A stretch of 64,000 bases of DNA from Variovorax sp. J22G73 (lineage in GTDB: Bacteria; Pseudomonadota; Gammaproteobacteria; Burkholderiales; Burkholderiaceae_C), in NCBI RefSeq assembly GCF_030317035.1, contig NZ_JASZYK010000001.1, forward strand, positions 1,550,001 through 1,614,000, read 5' to 3'. The position numbers and the translations under genes are program-made. The notes beneath the pieces are model-generated. The model had not been told where the DNA came from, did not search any database, and worked only from the letters and a program-made list of their open reading frames with translations. Of the stretch, positions 11,499 to 20,816 are shown piece by piece (position 1 is the stretch's first letter; each line of letters begins with the position of its first letter).

Positions 11499-11567
11499 GG
11501 CGTTCTCCGCAGACGGGTAAGAACGAGGCTCTTAGCAGGAATCGGGCCGCAGACTTATGCTGCCCGC

Positions 11568-12395
11568 ATGACAGCCGACACCGCCGCGCTCGCCGATTTC
11601 GCCACCCGCCACCGCAAGCTCTTCGTGCTCACCGGCGCGGGCTGCAGCACCGAATCGGGCATTCCCGACTATCGGGACGCCAAGGGCGAGTGGAAGCGGC
11701 CTTCTCCCGTCACCTACCAGGCCTTCATGGGCGAAGACAGCACGCGCCGCCGCTACTGGGCCCGCAGCCTGATCGGCTGGCCGACCATGGCCGGCGCCCG
11801 GCCCGGTGCGGCGCATCGTGCGCTGGCGCAACTGGAGGCAGCGGGCCGCGTGGGGCTGCTGCTGACGCAGAACGTCGACGGACTGCACGAAGCCGCCGGC
11901 AGCCAGGGCGCCATCGACCTGCACGGGCGCATCGACACCGTGCGCTGCATGGGCTGCGAGCGGCGCAGCACGCGCGCCGAGCTGCAACTGGCGCTGCGCG
12001 AACGCAACCCGCGCTGGGCCGCGCTCGAAGCCCGCGCCGCGCCCGACGGCGATGCCGACCTCGAGGGCCACGACTTTTCCGGTTTCGACGTGCCCGCCTG
12101 CACTCACTGCGGCGGACTGCTCAAGCCCGACGTGGTGTTCTTCGGCGAGAGCGTGCCCAAGGAGCGAGTGACCGCCGCCTTCGCGGCGCTGGAAGAGGCC
12201 GACGCGGTGCTCGTTGCCGGCTCGTCGCTGATGGTGTATTCGGGCTTTCGCTTCGTGCAGGCCGCCGCCGCCGCGGGCAAGCCGGTGGCGGCGGTGAACC
12301 TGGGGCGCACACGCGCCGACGAGCTGCTGACGCTGAAGGTCGAACGCCCGGTGGGCGAGGTACTGGCCGAGCTGGCCAGCCAGCTGGCGAGCTAG
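11568..12395 (+). CDS. Sir2-family NAD-dependent protein deacylase
   Basis: The 275-residue product carries all sirtuin hallmarks: [14 protein letters not shown] for NAD binding near the N-terminus, TQNVDGLH, the catalytic His in DLHGRID, two CxxC pairs for structural zinc (CMGC and CTHC), KPDVVFFGE and AGSSLMVYS. The ATG at 11568 places the Rossmann motif about 20 residues in, as in the family; upstream in-frame sequence is antisense to the Bug gene. It removes acyl groups from lysines using NAD. The 3' end overlaps the convergent Imm26-like gene by 4 bp. Confidence 0.93.
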   Translation: MTADTAALADFATRHRKLFVLTGAGCSTESGIPDYRDAKGEWKRPSPVTYQAFMGEDSTRRRYWARSLIGWPTMAGARPGAAHRALAQLEAAGRVGLLLTQNVDGLHEAAGSQGAIDLHGRIDTVRCMGCERRSTRAELQLALRERNPRWAALEARAAPDGDADLEGHDFSGFDVPACTHCGGLLKPDVVFFGESVPKERVTAAFAALEEADAVLVAGSSLMVYSGFRFVQAAAAAGKPVAAVNLGRTRADELLTLKVERPVGEVLAELASQLAS

Positions 12396-13615
12396 CCGGT
12401 TCGGTCGCCGGCGGCGGCCTTCGATCTGGTCTTGGCCTTGGCCCGGCCCGCCGGCACGCCTGGCTGCACGTGCGCGATGAACGCCTCGGGCGACAGGCAT
12501 CCGGCCCATCGCGCGTACGTGGCGTAGTCAGGCACATCGCCGCAGCCGATCTTGCCCAGCACGCTTGCGAATGCCTCCGCGTGATCGGGGTGCCGCAGGC
12601 TGCGGGACCGCATCGGCGTCGCGCCTGCCAGTGCGTCCTGCAACGGCGTGCGGTCGAGCTGCCCGATGCCCAGACCGCTGTCGGTGCCGCCGCCGATGGC
12701 GGCATCCGCAAGCCGGTGCCAGCCGAAGCCCCAGTAGAAAAAGGCCTGCCGGTCCTGCGCAGGCGCATTGCCGACGCCGCACGGAAATTCGATGTCGCCA
12801 GGCACCAGCATCTTGCGGCCGACCACCGGAAAGTTGCCCCAGAAAAGCTGGTTGTCCATCATGGTCTGCGCCGGCAGCAGCGGCCAGGCGGACAGCGCGT
12901 CGATGCCCGGCGCCGGTTCGCTCGAGGCGCCGCCGAACAGGCGCACGACCAGCGGCACCGTCATCACGTGGTGCCAGGGATGCCCGTCCGGCAGCAGGCC
13001 CGCCGCGCGGATCTCCTTCAGGCTGCCCAGCAGCAGGCCGAAGCCGTAGCGCATGTCGTCGATGCGAAAGCGAAACACGTCGCCCGCGGCGTATTTCACT
13101 TGCTGGCGCGGGGCCGATTTCATCAGCGCGATGTCCTCGCGCAGCCGCTCGGGCATGCCTTGCAGGCGCGCGCGCAGGTAGTCGCGCAGACCGGCGTGGT
13201 CGGGCAGGGCGTCGTCGTTCCAGAAGTCGATGGCGCGCATGTTCGCCGTGTTCAGCGCCGCAACGCTCGACTGCGTCAGCCGCTCGCCGATGAACGAGGC
13301 CTGGAACCAGCGACCGTTCGCGCGCTCCGCCACCAGCAGCACGGCCGCCGTGAGCTTGCGCTCCTTGCCGCGCTCGGTCTTGGGCAGCAGCCAGGCGCGC
13401 TCGCGGGTGGCAAGCGCCGTGTCGACTTCGAGGTAGCCGCCGGCGCTGGCGCGCAAGAACTTGCGCAGCGTGTCGCCTTCGAAGAAGGCCACGGTGTCCT
13501 TGAACAGCACGCGCTCCCAATGCGGCGGCACCGCGTCGAGGCCGACGCTTTCGCGCTCGGCGTTGGTGAGTTCGAACAGGGGTTGCAAGGCGTCGAGTGC
13601 GGTCTGCTTGGGCAT
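12392..13615 (-). CDS. Imm26-like domain protein, possible immunity protein
   Basis: The 407-residue protein has no signal peptide. Around residues 172-310 it reads GDVFRFRIDDMRYGFGLLL followed by a short beta-rich stretch, which resembles the Imm26 immunity domain. The N-terminal 160 residues are unfamiliar and the C-terminus is Ala/Lys-rich. Imm26 proteins usually neutralise polymorphic toxins, but no toxin gene is adjacent. It may be an orphan immunity gene or a domain used for another purpose. It lies 24 bp downstream of the esterase gene and may share its transcript. Confidence 0.55.
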   Translation of the reverse strand: MPKQTALDALQPLFELTNAERESVGLDAVPPHWERVLFKDTVAFFEGDTLRKFLRASAGGYLEVDTALATRERAWLLPKTERGKERKLTAAVLLVAERANGRWFQASFIGERLTQSSVAALNTANMRAIDFWNDDALPDHAGLRDYLRARLQGMPERLREDIALMKSAPRQQVKYAAGDVFRFRIDDMRYGFGLLLGSLKEIRAAGLLPDGHPWHHVMTVPLVVRLFGGASSEPAPGIDALSAWPLLPAQTMMDNQLFWGNFPVVGRKMLVPGDIEFPCGVGNAPAQDRQAFFYWGFGWHRLADAAIGGGTDSGLGIGQLDRTPLQDALAGATPMRSRSLRHPDHAEAFASVLGKIGCGDVPDYATYARWAGCLSPEAFIAHVQPGVPAGRAKAKTRSKAAAGDRTG

Positions 13616-13639
13616 GGCTTCGATCGGGGTTTGCTGGCG

Positions 13640-14536
13640 TCAAGGCTTGGCGACGTGGCCCGCCACACCCACGGAGCGAACGAACGCGTCCACCGCCGCC
13701 GTGTACGTGCTCGGCTGGCCCAGTTCGGCATTGATCTGCGCGTGCGACAGGTCTTCGGGCAGCACCTCGGCGCGGCCACCGGTGGCCGTCACGCGCGCCG
13801 CGAACTGCTGCGCCTGCGTGCACGAACCGTCGCGACGTTGCGTGGAGCACACCAGCAGCATCGGCGGCGCGCCGGGCGCGAGCGCGTCGGTGGGCGACAC
13901 GCTGCGCCAGAAGGCGGGGTCGCTGCCGAAGACGCGGTCGTAGAAGTTCAGGTGGCGGCGCTGCATTAGCCCCGCGGTGTCCAGTGCGGCGCTGTCGAGC
14001 GCGATGGCGCCGAGCCAGGGGCGCGCGCCTTGCTGCCGCGCGATGTCGGGCGATGCGCTGAGCAACGCGACCAGGTGCGCGCCGGCCGAATGGCCCATGA
14101 GCACCACGCGGGCCGCGTCGCCGCCCCACGAGGCCGCGTTCGCCTGCACGGCCGCCACGGCGCGCGCCACGTCCTGCGCCTGCTGCATCACGTCGACCCG
14201 CGGCACGAAGCGGTAGCCCACCGACACCAGCACGAAGCCTTGCTCGCGCACCCAGTGCGCGACCTTGAGGTCCACCACGCTGGCGGCCTCCTTGTCGCCG
14301 AACATCCAGGCGCCGCCGTGGACCATCACGACCACGGGCGCGCCGCGGGTGTCGGCGGTGTGCTGGGCGGGCTTGGGCAGGTAGACGTCCATGCGCTGCG
14401 CGGCGTCAGGGCCGTAGGGCACGTCGGCGAGCCGTTGCACGTCGGCAGCGGGCTGCGCGCTGGCCGGCGCGGGGGCGGTGAAGGCCAGGGTGAGCAGCAG
14501 CAGTGAGGTCGCGCACAGGCGCGGGAGGAGTCGCAT
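13640..14536 (-). CDS. Secreted alpha/beta-hydrolase (carboxylesterase/lipase family)
   Basis: The 298-residue product has a signal peptide (cleavage near ASA-QP) and the hormone-sensitive lipase-type oxyanion motif HGGAW. The nucleophile elbow is GHSAGAH, and a late LSHAQIN can supply the catalytic His. These features indicate a periplasmic or exported esterase. The upstream gap of 106 bp to the lyase gene holds a 7-bp inverted repeat (14562-14568 with 14580-14586) but no T run, so readthrough from the catabolic operon is possible. The substrate is unknown. Confidence 0.85.
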   Translation of the reverse strand: MRLLPRLCATSLLLLTLAFTAPAPASAQPAADVQRLADVPYGPDAAQRMDVYLPKPAQHTADTRGAPVVVMVHGGAWMFGDKEAASVVDLKVAHWVREQGFVLVSVGYRFVPRVDVMQQAQDVARAVAAVQANAASWGGDAARVVLMGHSAGAHLVALLSASPDIARQQGARPWLGAIALDSAALDTAGLMQRRHLNFYDRVFGSDPAFWRSVSPTDALAPGAPPMLLVCSTQRRDGSCTQAQQFAARVTATGGRAEVLPEDLSHAQINAELGQPSTYTAAVDAFVRSVGVAGHVAKP

Positions 14537-14642
14537 GAATAGGCCCTCGAAGGTCCGGACAGGCTGGCGATTCTCGCGCGCCAGCCGCCCGGCCCTTTGG
14601 GCTTTTTGGGGGCCTTACGTCCTCCAGGCCTGGCCCTGGCCT

Positions 14643-15548
14643 TCAGGCTGCGCGCTTCAGCGCCGGCGCGTCCAGCTCGTAGTACGCCTGCCGTTCCTCG
14701 ATGGCGTTCCAGCCGATGACTTCCTTGAACGCCGGCATCGTCGTCTGCCCGTTCGGCAGGCCGTCGACGTCGCCGGTGCGGCGCTCCGACAGCACCTGCA
14801 GGTTGGCCTGCAACGCATGCACCGTGCTCATGAGCGCGACGATGGGGTAGGTCGCGAAGGCCGCCACCGACTCGATCTGCGCATGGCTCAGCCTGGCCAT
14901 CCACAAGCCCTGCATCAGCTGCAGCGACAGGCGGCGGCCCGTGGCTTCCTTGAGCTTCACCAGGTCGTCGAAGCCCTTGAAGGTGCGCGAGATCGGCTGG
15001 ATCAGGTCGGCCCCGGCCTCGGCGTACTGGCAGGCGCGGTCGATGGCCTCCGACGGGTCGATGGCGTCGGTGCGCGCCACGATCAGGAAGTCGGGGTCCT
15101 GCCGGGCGTCCACCGCGGCGCGGATCTTCGCGACCGCGTCGCGCACCGGCACCAGCGGCATCGTGCTGGCCGCGGCCGGGCAGCGCTTGGGGCTGAACTG
15201 GTCTTCCAGGGAGATGGCGGCCACGCCCGTCTTCTCGAACTCGCGCACGGTGCGCGCGACGTTGATCACGTTGCCGTAGCCGGTGTCTGCGTCGGCAAAG
15301 ATCGGCTTCTTCACGATGTTGGCGATGCGGTTCACCACGCCGACGTTTTCCGTCAGCGTGTACAGCTCCACGTCGGGCTGGCCCAGCAGCGAGGCCGAGA
15401 TGCCGAAGCCGGTGGTGAAGATGCCGTCGAAGCCCGACTGGTCGACCAGCAGCGCGGAGAGCGCGTCCTGTGCGCCGGCCATCCAGAAGGTGGGGCCCGA
15501 GGTGATGCGCGCGCGCATCGTCTTGCGAAGGGAGGTTGTGGAAGTCAT
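14643..15548 (-). CDS. Isocitrate lyase/PEP mutase-family carboxylic acid lyase
   Basis: The 301-residue protein has the ICL/PEPM barrel signature: the metal-binding loop FADADTGYGN (residues about 85-93), EDQFSPKRCP with a candidate catalytic Cys123, and ARTDA near 159-162. The family contains 2-methylisocitrate lyase, dimethylmalate lyase, oxaloacetate hydrolase and PEP mutase. In the classical lyases the loop reads K(K/R)CGH; here Gly-His is replaced by Pro-Ala, so the substrate is probably not methylisocitrate. It lies 29 bp after the Liv-type binding protein and downstream of LeuCD-like genes, suggesting cleavage of a 2-hydroxy acid made by that hydro-lyase. The ATG at 15548 is the conserved start. 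Confidence 0.85.
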   Translation of the reverse strand: MTSTTSLRKTMRARITSGPTFWMAGAQDALSALLVDQSGFDGIFTTGFGISASLLGQPDVELYTLTENVGVVNRIANIVKKPIFADADTGYGNVINVARTVREFEKTGVAAISLEDQFSPKRCPAAASTMPLVPVRDAVAKIRAAVDARQDPDFLIVARTDAIDPSEAIDRACQYAEAGADLIQPISRTFKGFDDLVKLKEATGRRLSLQLMQGLWMARLSHAQIESVAAFATYPIVALMSTVHALQANLQVLSERRTGDVDGLPNGQTTMPAFKEVIGWNAIEERQAYYELDAPALKRAA

Positions 15549-15577
15549 GCGAATTGTTCCTTGACGAGGGGGGAGGG

Positions 15578-16798
15578 TCAGCGCTGCACGGGGTCGATGT
15601 ACCCGCCGAGCGAAACGAACTTCTGCTCCTTGAGTTCCATCAGCGCCACGCCGGTCTGGCCGCGCCGCGCGTAGCCGCCGGCGCTCAGGGGCTGGAAGGA
15701 AATCTTCGGACCGATCTTCTGGTCGAAACCGCTCATGCCGTCCAGCGCGGCCACCACCTTGGCGCGGCTGGGTTCGTTGCCGGCGCGCTTGAGCGCCTCG
15801 ACCGCCACGGCCGCGGCCGAGTACCCCATGAGCGCGGTGGAGGATGGCGCCGACTTCGGGTACAGCTTGGTGTAGCGCGCGAAGAAGGCCTTGATGGCCG
15901 GGTTGTCGCCTTCCACCGCGTCGTAGTAGGAAGCCACGTACAGCTTGGCTGGGCTCTTGCCCAGCAGCTCCACGAACTTGGGGTCGTTCAGCCCGCCGGC
16001 ACCGAACACGGTCGGCTTCCAGCCGAGCTTTTCCGCGCCGCGGAAGAACAGCACCGCCTCCTGGCCTAGCGCATAGACGATCACGACATCGGGCTCGGCC
16101 TGCTTGAGCTTGAACACCTGCGAGGTGATGTCGGTGGCGAAGCGCTCGAAGCTCTGCGCCTCCACCAGCTTCAGCCCGTGCTTGTCGAGCTGCTTCATGG
16201 CGATGTCGTAGGCCGGCTTGCCCCAGCCGTCGTTCTGGTAAAGCATGGCGATCTTCTTCGCCTTGAGCTTCTCCACCGCGTAGTCGATGTAGGCGGCGGT
16301 CTCGGTCGACTGCGGCGAGGGCAGCACGTACAGCAGCTCGCGCGGCGGCGTGCTGGTCAGGTCGGAGATGCTCAGGGCGCCGATGGTCGGCACCTTGCGC
16401 GTGGAGCTGTACTCGTAGGCGCTGATGTTGGTGGCGTGGCCGATGTTGCCCACCATGGCCAGCACGTTGTCGCGCTCCACCAGCAGCTTGGCGTTGGCCA
16501 CCGACTTCGCGGGCTTGAGCTCGTCGTCGTAGGTGATCAGCTTGAGCTTGCGGCCGTTCACGCCGCCTTGCTCGTTCACCATGTCGAAGTAGGTGCGAAT
16601 GCCTTCGTCCACCGCCTTGCCCATGTAGGCCAGCGTGCCCGACATCGGCTGCGACGAGCCGAGCACGATCTCCTTGTCGAGCACGCCTTCGGCCTTGTTC
16701 TCGAAGGCGAAGGCCAGCGGCGGCAGGGCGGCTGCGAAGAGCAGCGCGGCGCCGGTGGCGAGCGCGGTGCGGCGGGGAGCGGAGTGGGTCATGGTCAT
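15578..16798 (-). CDS. LivK-type branched-chain amino acid/carboxylate ABC transporter binding protein
   Basis: The 406-residue product has a signal peptide (cleavage near AFA-FE) and the periplasmic binding fold of LivJ/LivK proteins: IVLGSSQPMSG, YFDMVNEQGGVNGRKL and YGKP-type ligand-region motifs. An AGGAGA ribosome site sits 7 bases before the ATG at 16798, which decides this start over another Met six codons upstream. Such proteins bind branched-chain amino acids but also aromatic and aliphatic acids in Burkholderiales. It follows the two ATPases and two permeases of the same transporter, and the lyase comes next, so the ligand is probably the carboxylic acid degraded by the operon. Confidence 0.92.
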   Translation of the reverse strand: MTMTHSAPRRTALATGAALLFAAALPPLAFAFENKAEGVLDKEIVLGSSQPMSGTLAYMGKAVDEGIRTYFDMVNEQGGVNGRKLKLITYDDELKPAKSVANAKLLVERDNVLAMVGNIGHATNISAYEYSSTRKVPTIGALSISDLTSTPPRELLYVLPSPQSTETAAYIDYAVEKLKAKKIAMLYQNDGWGKPAYDIAMKQLDKHGLKLVEAQSFERFATDITSQVFKLKQAEPDVVIVYALGQEAVLFFRGAEKLGWKPTVFGAGGLNDPKFVELLGKSPAKLYVASYYDAVEGDNPAIKAFFARYTKLYPKSAPSSTALMGYSAAAVAVEALKRAGNEPSRAKVVAALDGMSGFDQKIGPKISFQPLSAGGYARRGQTGVALMELKEQKFVSLGGYIDPVQR

Positions 16799-16839
16799 GG
16801 GTCTGTCTCCTGTCATTGAGTGGGAAATCGGTGCCTGGC

Positions 16840-17583
16840 TCAGCCGCCCAGGTAGGCGCGGCGAATGTCTTCGTTGCCGGCCAGCTCGGCCGCCGGCCCG
16901 TGCATGACGACGCGGCCGGTCTCGATGACATAGCCTTCGTCGGAAATGTCCAGCGCAATGTCTGCGTCCTGCTCCACGATCAGGAGCGTGAGCCGCTCGC
17001 GGTCCCGGATGTCGCGCAGCGTCGAGAAGATGGCGTCCTTCATGATGGGCGCCACGCCCATCGAAGGCTCGTCGAGCATCAGCAGGCGGGGCTTGGCGAG
17101 CAGGCCGCGCGCAATGGCCAGCATCTGCTGCTCGCCGCCCGACAGCGTGCCGGCGCGCGAGGTGATGCGCTCCTTCAGCCGCGGAAAGTAGCCCAGCACG
17201 CGGTCGATGTCCTCGCGCACCTCGCCGGCCGGGCGGGTGTAGCCGCCGAGCACCAGGTTTTCCTTCACCGAAAGCTGCGCGAACACCATGCGGCCCTGCG
17301 GCACATGCACCACGCCGCGGCGCACCAGTTGCTCCGCCGGCACGTTGGCGATGCTGCGGCCGTCGAAGACGGCGGTGCCCCCCGCCACCGGCAGCAGGCC
17401 CGAGAGCGCGCGCATCAGCGTGGTCTTGCCCGCGCCGTTGGCGCCCAGCACGCACACGATGCCCGCGGCCGGCACTTCGAGCGACACGCCGTGCAGCGCG
17501 CGGATCTTTCCGTAGGCCGCGCTCAGGTTGTCCACGCGCAGCAAGGGCTCGCCGCGCTTTGGGGGTTCAACGGCGTTTGCCAC
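16840..17583 (-). CDS. livF: LivF-type ABC transporter ATPase
   Basis: The 247-residue ATPase has Walker A GANGAGKTT, signature LSGGEQQ and Walker B LLMLDEPSMG, and the short form typical of LivF. It energises uptake with LivG. The GTG start overlaps the 3' end of livG by 17 bp, so the two are coupled. Confidence 0.94.
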   Translation of the reverse strand: MANAVEPPKRGEPLLRVDNLSAAYGKIRALHGVSLEVPAAGIVCVLGANGAGKTTLMRALSGLLPVAGGTAVFDGRSIANVPAEQLVRRGVVHVPQGRMVFAQLSVKENLVLGGYTRPAGEVREDIDRVLGYFPRLKERITSRAGTLSGGEQQMLAIARGLLAKPRLLMLDEPSMGVAPIMKDAIFSTLRDIRDRERLTLLIVEQDADIALDISDEGYVIETGRVVMHGPAAELAGNEDIRRAYLGG

Positions 17584-18418
17584 TCTTGCCTCCTCCGAGA
17601 TAGGCCTCGACCACGGCCGGGTTCTGTTCGATTTCGCGCGGCGAGCCCTGCGCCAGGAAGGCGCCGTTGTGCATGACGGTGATGGTGTCCGAGATCGACA
17701 TCACCAGCGGCATGCTGTGCTCGATGAGCAGCAGCGTGGCGCCCGTGGCCTGCTGCAGCCGGCGCAGCGTGTCGCCCAGCGCGTCGATCTCGCGGTTGTT
17801 CATGCCGGCGGCGGGTTCGTCCAGCAGCATCAGCACCGGCTCCAGCGCCATGGCGCGTGCCAGTTCCACCAGCTTCTGCGTGCCGTAGGGCAGGTCGCGC
17901 ACCAGCGTGTGGGCGTGGGCGCCCAGCGCCAGGCTGTCGATGATCTGCTGCGTGCGCTCGCGTTGCTCGCGCTCCTCGCGGCGCTGGCGCGGCAGCCGCA
18001 GCAGCGCCTCGGCCAGCGTGCAGCGCATGGCGCCCGAGCGCGCGATGAGCACGTTGTCGAACACCGTGAGCTCGGAGAAGAGCTCCAGGTTCTGGAAGGT
18101 GCGGGCGATGCCCAGGCGCGAGATCTGGTGCGCCTTGCACCTGAGCAGGTCGTGCTCGCCGGTGGCCGTGCGCAGGCGCATCGCACCCTTTTGCGGCGTG
18201 TAGAAGCGGCTGATGCAGTTCAGCATCGTGGTCTTGCCCGCGCCGTTCGGGCCGATCAGCGCGTGCACCGTGCCGGGCATCACGTCGAAGCCGACGTCCT
18301 GCACGGCGACGATGCCGCCGAAGCTCATGCGCACGTCCGACAGGGACAGCAGGGGCGCCGTGGCCGGGCTCGCCTGGGGCCGGGTCGCGACGGGGGCGCC
18401 GTCGATCAGCGCCCTCAT
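17567..18418 (-). CDS. livG: LivG-type ABC transporter ATPase
   Basis: The 283-residue ATPase has Walker A GPNGAGKTT, the LivG-typical ARTFQNLELF after it, a degenerate signature region (LPYGTQK) and Walker B LLDEPAAGMN. The ATG at 18418 overlaps the livM stop (ATGA). The first ~25 residues form a Pro/Ala-rich extension before the ATPase core. The LPYGTQ variant replacing LSGGQ is common in LivG proteins. Confidence 0.94.
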   Translation of the reverse strand: MRALIDGAPVATRPQASPATAPLLSLSDVRMSFGGIVAVQDVGFDVMPGTVHALIGPNGAGKTTMLNCISRFYTPQKGAMRLRTATGEHDLLRCKAHQISRLGIARTFQNLELFSELTVFDNVLIARSGAMRCTLAEALLRLPRQRREEREQRERTQQIIDSLALGAHAHTLVRDLPYGTQKLVELARAMALEPVLMLLDEPAAGMNNREIDALGDTLRRLQQATGATLLLIEHSMPLVMSISDTITVMHNGAFLAQGSPREIEQNPAVVEAYLGGGKSGKRR

Positions 18419-19389
18419 CGCGGCACCTCGGTGCCGGCGGCGGCGTCCGCGCCGGGCAGCTTCTTGCGCTTGAGCAGGCTGGCCAGCCCGTCGGGCAGGA
18501 ACATCAGCGCCAGGATCATCGCCACGCCGTACAGCGCGCGCTGGAACTGGTCGAAGCCGAAGTAGGTGAGCAGTTGCGGCGCGCCGATGACGAACACCGC
18601 GCCCAGCACCGAGCCCATGATCGAGCCCAGCCCGCCCACGATCACCATCGACACGAAGCTGATCGACACCATGATGTTGAACAGCGACGGGTCGATGAAG
18701 CGCACCACCGGCGCATACAACGCGCCCGACAGCCCCGTGTAGAAAGCGCACACGCCGAAGGCGATGAGCTTGAGCTTGGTGGCGTTGAGCCCGAGCGCGC
18801 GCGAGGCCGTCTCGCTGCCCTTGAGGGCGAGGAAGCCGCGGCCGAAATGGCTTTGCGACAGGTTGCGCGCCACCCACAGCGCCGCGCCCAGCACCACGGC
18901 CACGAACAGGTGGTAGGCCCGCTCGTCGAGCGCAAAGCCGAACAGCGTGGGCCCGGGGGCGCCCATGCCGTTCTCGCCCCCCGTGAGCTCGCCGCCGGAC
19001 TTGGCGATTTCCACCGAGATCATCACGAAGCCCAGCGTGGCGATGGCCAGGAACACCTCTTCCAGCCGCAGCACCGGCAACGCCAGCAGCACGCCCACCA
19101 CGGTGGCGATCGCCGCCGCGATGAGCATCGACAGCACCAGCGGCACGCCGAAGTGCGTCGTGAGAATGGCGCTGCCGTAGGCGCCGATGCCGAAGAACAC
19201 CGCGCCGGCCATCGAGATCAGGTTGGTGTAGCCGGTGAGGATGTTGGTGCCGAAGGACGCGAGCGTGTAGATCAGCACCAGCGTGAAGATGTAGAGCACG
19301 TAGCCGCCCGGTACCAGCGGTGCGAGCACGAAAAGCGCAATGAACACCAGCGGCGCCAGCCAGGGCCGCGAATCGAAGATGCGTGTCAT
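18415..19389 (-). CDS. livM: LivM-type ABC transporter permease
   Basis: The 324-residue membrane protein has about nine hydrophobic helices and the LivM conserved stretch around FGRGFLALKGSETASRALG that contacts the ATPase. Its C-terminus is Ala/Lys-rich and soluble. It forms the translocation channel with LivH, whose gene ends 10 bp upstream. Confidence 0.94.
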   Translation of the reverse strand: MTRIFDSRPWLAPLVFIALFVLAPLVPGGYVLYIFTLVLIYTLASFGTNILTGYTNLISMAGAVFFGIGAYGSAILTTHFGVPLVLSMLIAAAIATVVGVLLALPVLRLEEVFLAIATLGFVMISVEIAKSGGELTGGENGMGAPGPTLFGFALDERAYHLFVAVVLGAALWVARNLSQSHFGRGFLALKGSETASRALGLNATKLKLIAFGVCAFYTGLSGALYAPVVRFIDPSLFNIMVSISFVSMVIVGGLGSIMGSVLGAVFVIGAPQLLTYFGFDQFQRALYGVAMILALMFLPDGLASLLKRKKLPGADAAAGTEVPR

Positions 19390-19399
19390 GGGGCTTTCC

Positions 19400-20263
19400 T
19401 CAGACTTTCTTGACCTGGCGCCGCGCCAGCAACCCGTGTGGCCGCAGGATCAGGATGGCCAGCATCACGATGAAAGGCACCGCGTCTTTCCACTCGGAAG
19501 ACAGGTAGGCGCCGGTGAGGTTGGAGGTCACGCCGATGATCACGCCGCCCAGCAGCGCGCCAGGCATGCTGCCGATGCCGCCGAGCACCGCCGCCGCGAA
19601 GGCGAAGTGCAGGGCGCTTTGCATCATCGAGAAGTGCACGAAGGTCAGCGGCGCGATCAGCAGGCCGGCCGCCGCCGCGATGACGTGCGACAGCGCCCAG
19701 GCCAGCGAATAGATGCGCTTGATGGGAATGCCCATGAGCCGCGCGGCGGTCGGGTTCTCCATGGTGGCCTGCATCGCGATGCCCAGCCGCGTGAAGCGGA
19801 AGAACGCGAACAGCGCGCCGGCCAGCACCGCGCACACGCCCACGATGCCCAGGTCGATGCCCGAGACGATCACGCCGCCCACGTCGATGGGCGCGGCCGG
19901 GAACACGCTCGGCAGCTCCTGCGTGTCCTTGCCCCAGATCCAGATGGCCAGGTCGCCGAAGATCAGGAACAGGCCCAGCGTGCAGATGGCCGACGACAGC
20001 AGCGCCTTGCCGATGAAGCGGCGGATGATGAAGCGCTCGATCAGCATGCCCAGCGCCGCGCCGAACAACAGCACCAGCGGCACCACCGCCCACATCGGCA
20101 CGCCCAGCCGCACGAGGGTGTAGGCGGTGAAGGCCGAGAGCATGGCCGCCTCGCCGTGCGCGAAATTGAGGATGCCGGTCGCCTTGAACACCATCACGAT
20201 GCCCAGGGCGATCAGCCCGTAGATGGCGCCCAGGGCGACGCCGCTCACGATCATCTGGAGCAT
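19400..20263 (-). CDS. livH: LivH-type ABC transporter permease
   Basis: The 287-residue membrane protein shows the LivH opening (ALGAIYGLIALGIVMVFKATG, split over the first helix), the FAHGEAAML motif and the coupling region RLGIAMQATMENPTAARLMG. It pairs with LivM. It starts 16 bp after the LeuD-like gene, placing the transporter in the same operon as the hydro-lyase. Confidence 0.94.
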   Translation of the reverse strand: MLQMIVSGVALGAIYGLIALGIVMVFKATGILNFAHGEAAMLSAFTAYTLVRLGVPMWAVVPLVLLFGAALGMLIERFIIRRFIGKALLSSAICTLGLFLIFGDLAIWIWGKDTQELPSVFPAAPIDVGGVIVSGIDLGIVGVCAVLAGALFAFFRFTRLGIAMQATMENPTAARLMGIPIKRIYSLAWALSHVIAAAAGLLIAPLTFVHFSMMQSALHFAFAAAVLGGIGSMPGALLGGVIIGVTSNLTGAYLSSEWKDAVPFIVMLAILILRPHGLLARRQVKKV

Positions 20264-20279
20264 GCGGTGCGCTCCGGGC

Positions 20280-20816
20280 TCAAGCGGGCAGCGGCGACTG
20301 CTCGCCTTGCTTCGCCAGCCGCGCCTTCAGGTAGGGAATGAAGCCGCCGGCCTCCAGCGTGCCGCGCTCCACCGACGACAGGCGCTCGAAGGGCAACTGC
20401 TTGCCGCTGGCCATGTGCGTGACGGTGCTGGCGTTCCAGTCGACCTTCAGTTCGTCCCAGCGCGTGGTGAGCTCGCGGATGCCGGGGCAGGTCACGAGCG
20501 GAAAACCCATGCTGATCTCGCCGCGGAAGAAGCCCGGCGAGAACGACTCGGCAATCACGCCCGCCACGCCCAGGTGGCGCATGGCGCGCATGGCCGGGTA
20601 GTGCGGGTGGCCGTAGCCGAAGTTGTGGCCGCCCACCAGCAGGTCGCCCTTCTTCACCGTCGCAGCAAAGTCGGGGTCGTAGCTCGTCATGGTGACGGCG
20701 GCGAGCTCGTGGATGTCGGTGATCTTGATGTTCTTGATGCCGACGATCAGGTCGATGTCGAAGTCGTCTTCCTGGAAGATCCAGGCCGCGCGGCCTTGCA
20801 GGTTGGGCATGCTCAT
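20280..20816 (-). CDS. LeuD-like small subunit of an aconitase-family hydro-lyase, divergent active site
   Basis: The 178-residue product has the swivel-domain fold of LeuD/aconitase small subunits. In the family the active-site loop reads NFG-C/S-G-S-S-R-E-H; here it reads GHNFGYGHPHYP (residues 63-74), so the Ser-Ser-Arg residues that hold the substrate carboxylate are absent. The following VIAESFSPGFFRGEISMGFPL segment is otherwise typical. This argues against isopropylmalate isomerase and for a different substrate, such as a hydratase of a substituted maleate or malate. The ATG overlaps the stop of the large subunit (ATGA). A housekeeping leuCD pair would be expected elsewhere in the genome. 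Confidence 0.82.
   Translation of the reverse strand: MSMPNLQGRAAWIFQEDDFDIDLIVGIKNIKITDIHELAAVTMTSYDPDFAATVKKGDLLVGGHNFGYGHPHYPAMRAMRHLGVAGVIAESFSPGFFRGEISMGFPLVTCPGIRELTTRWDELKVDWNASTVTHMASGKQLPFERLSSVERGTLEAGGFIPYLKARLAKQGEQSPLPA

Noticed and set aside
14562..14586. Terminator between the lyase and esterase genes
   Set aside because: A 7-bp inverted repeat is present but no T run follows on the minus strand, so termination is not supported.
16799..16958. Upstream extension of the lyase frame into the livF/livK boundary
   Set aside because: The long frame from 14643 to 16958 runs antisense-like through livK; only the part from 15548 matches the ICL/PEPM family.
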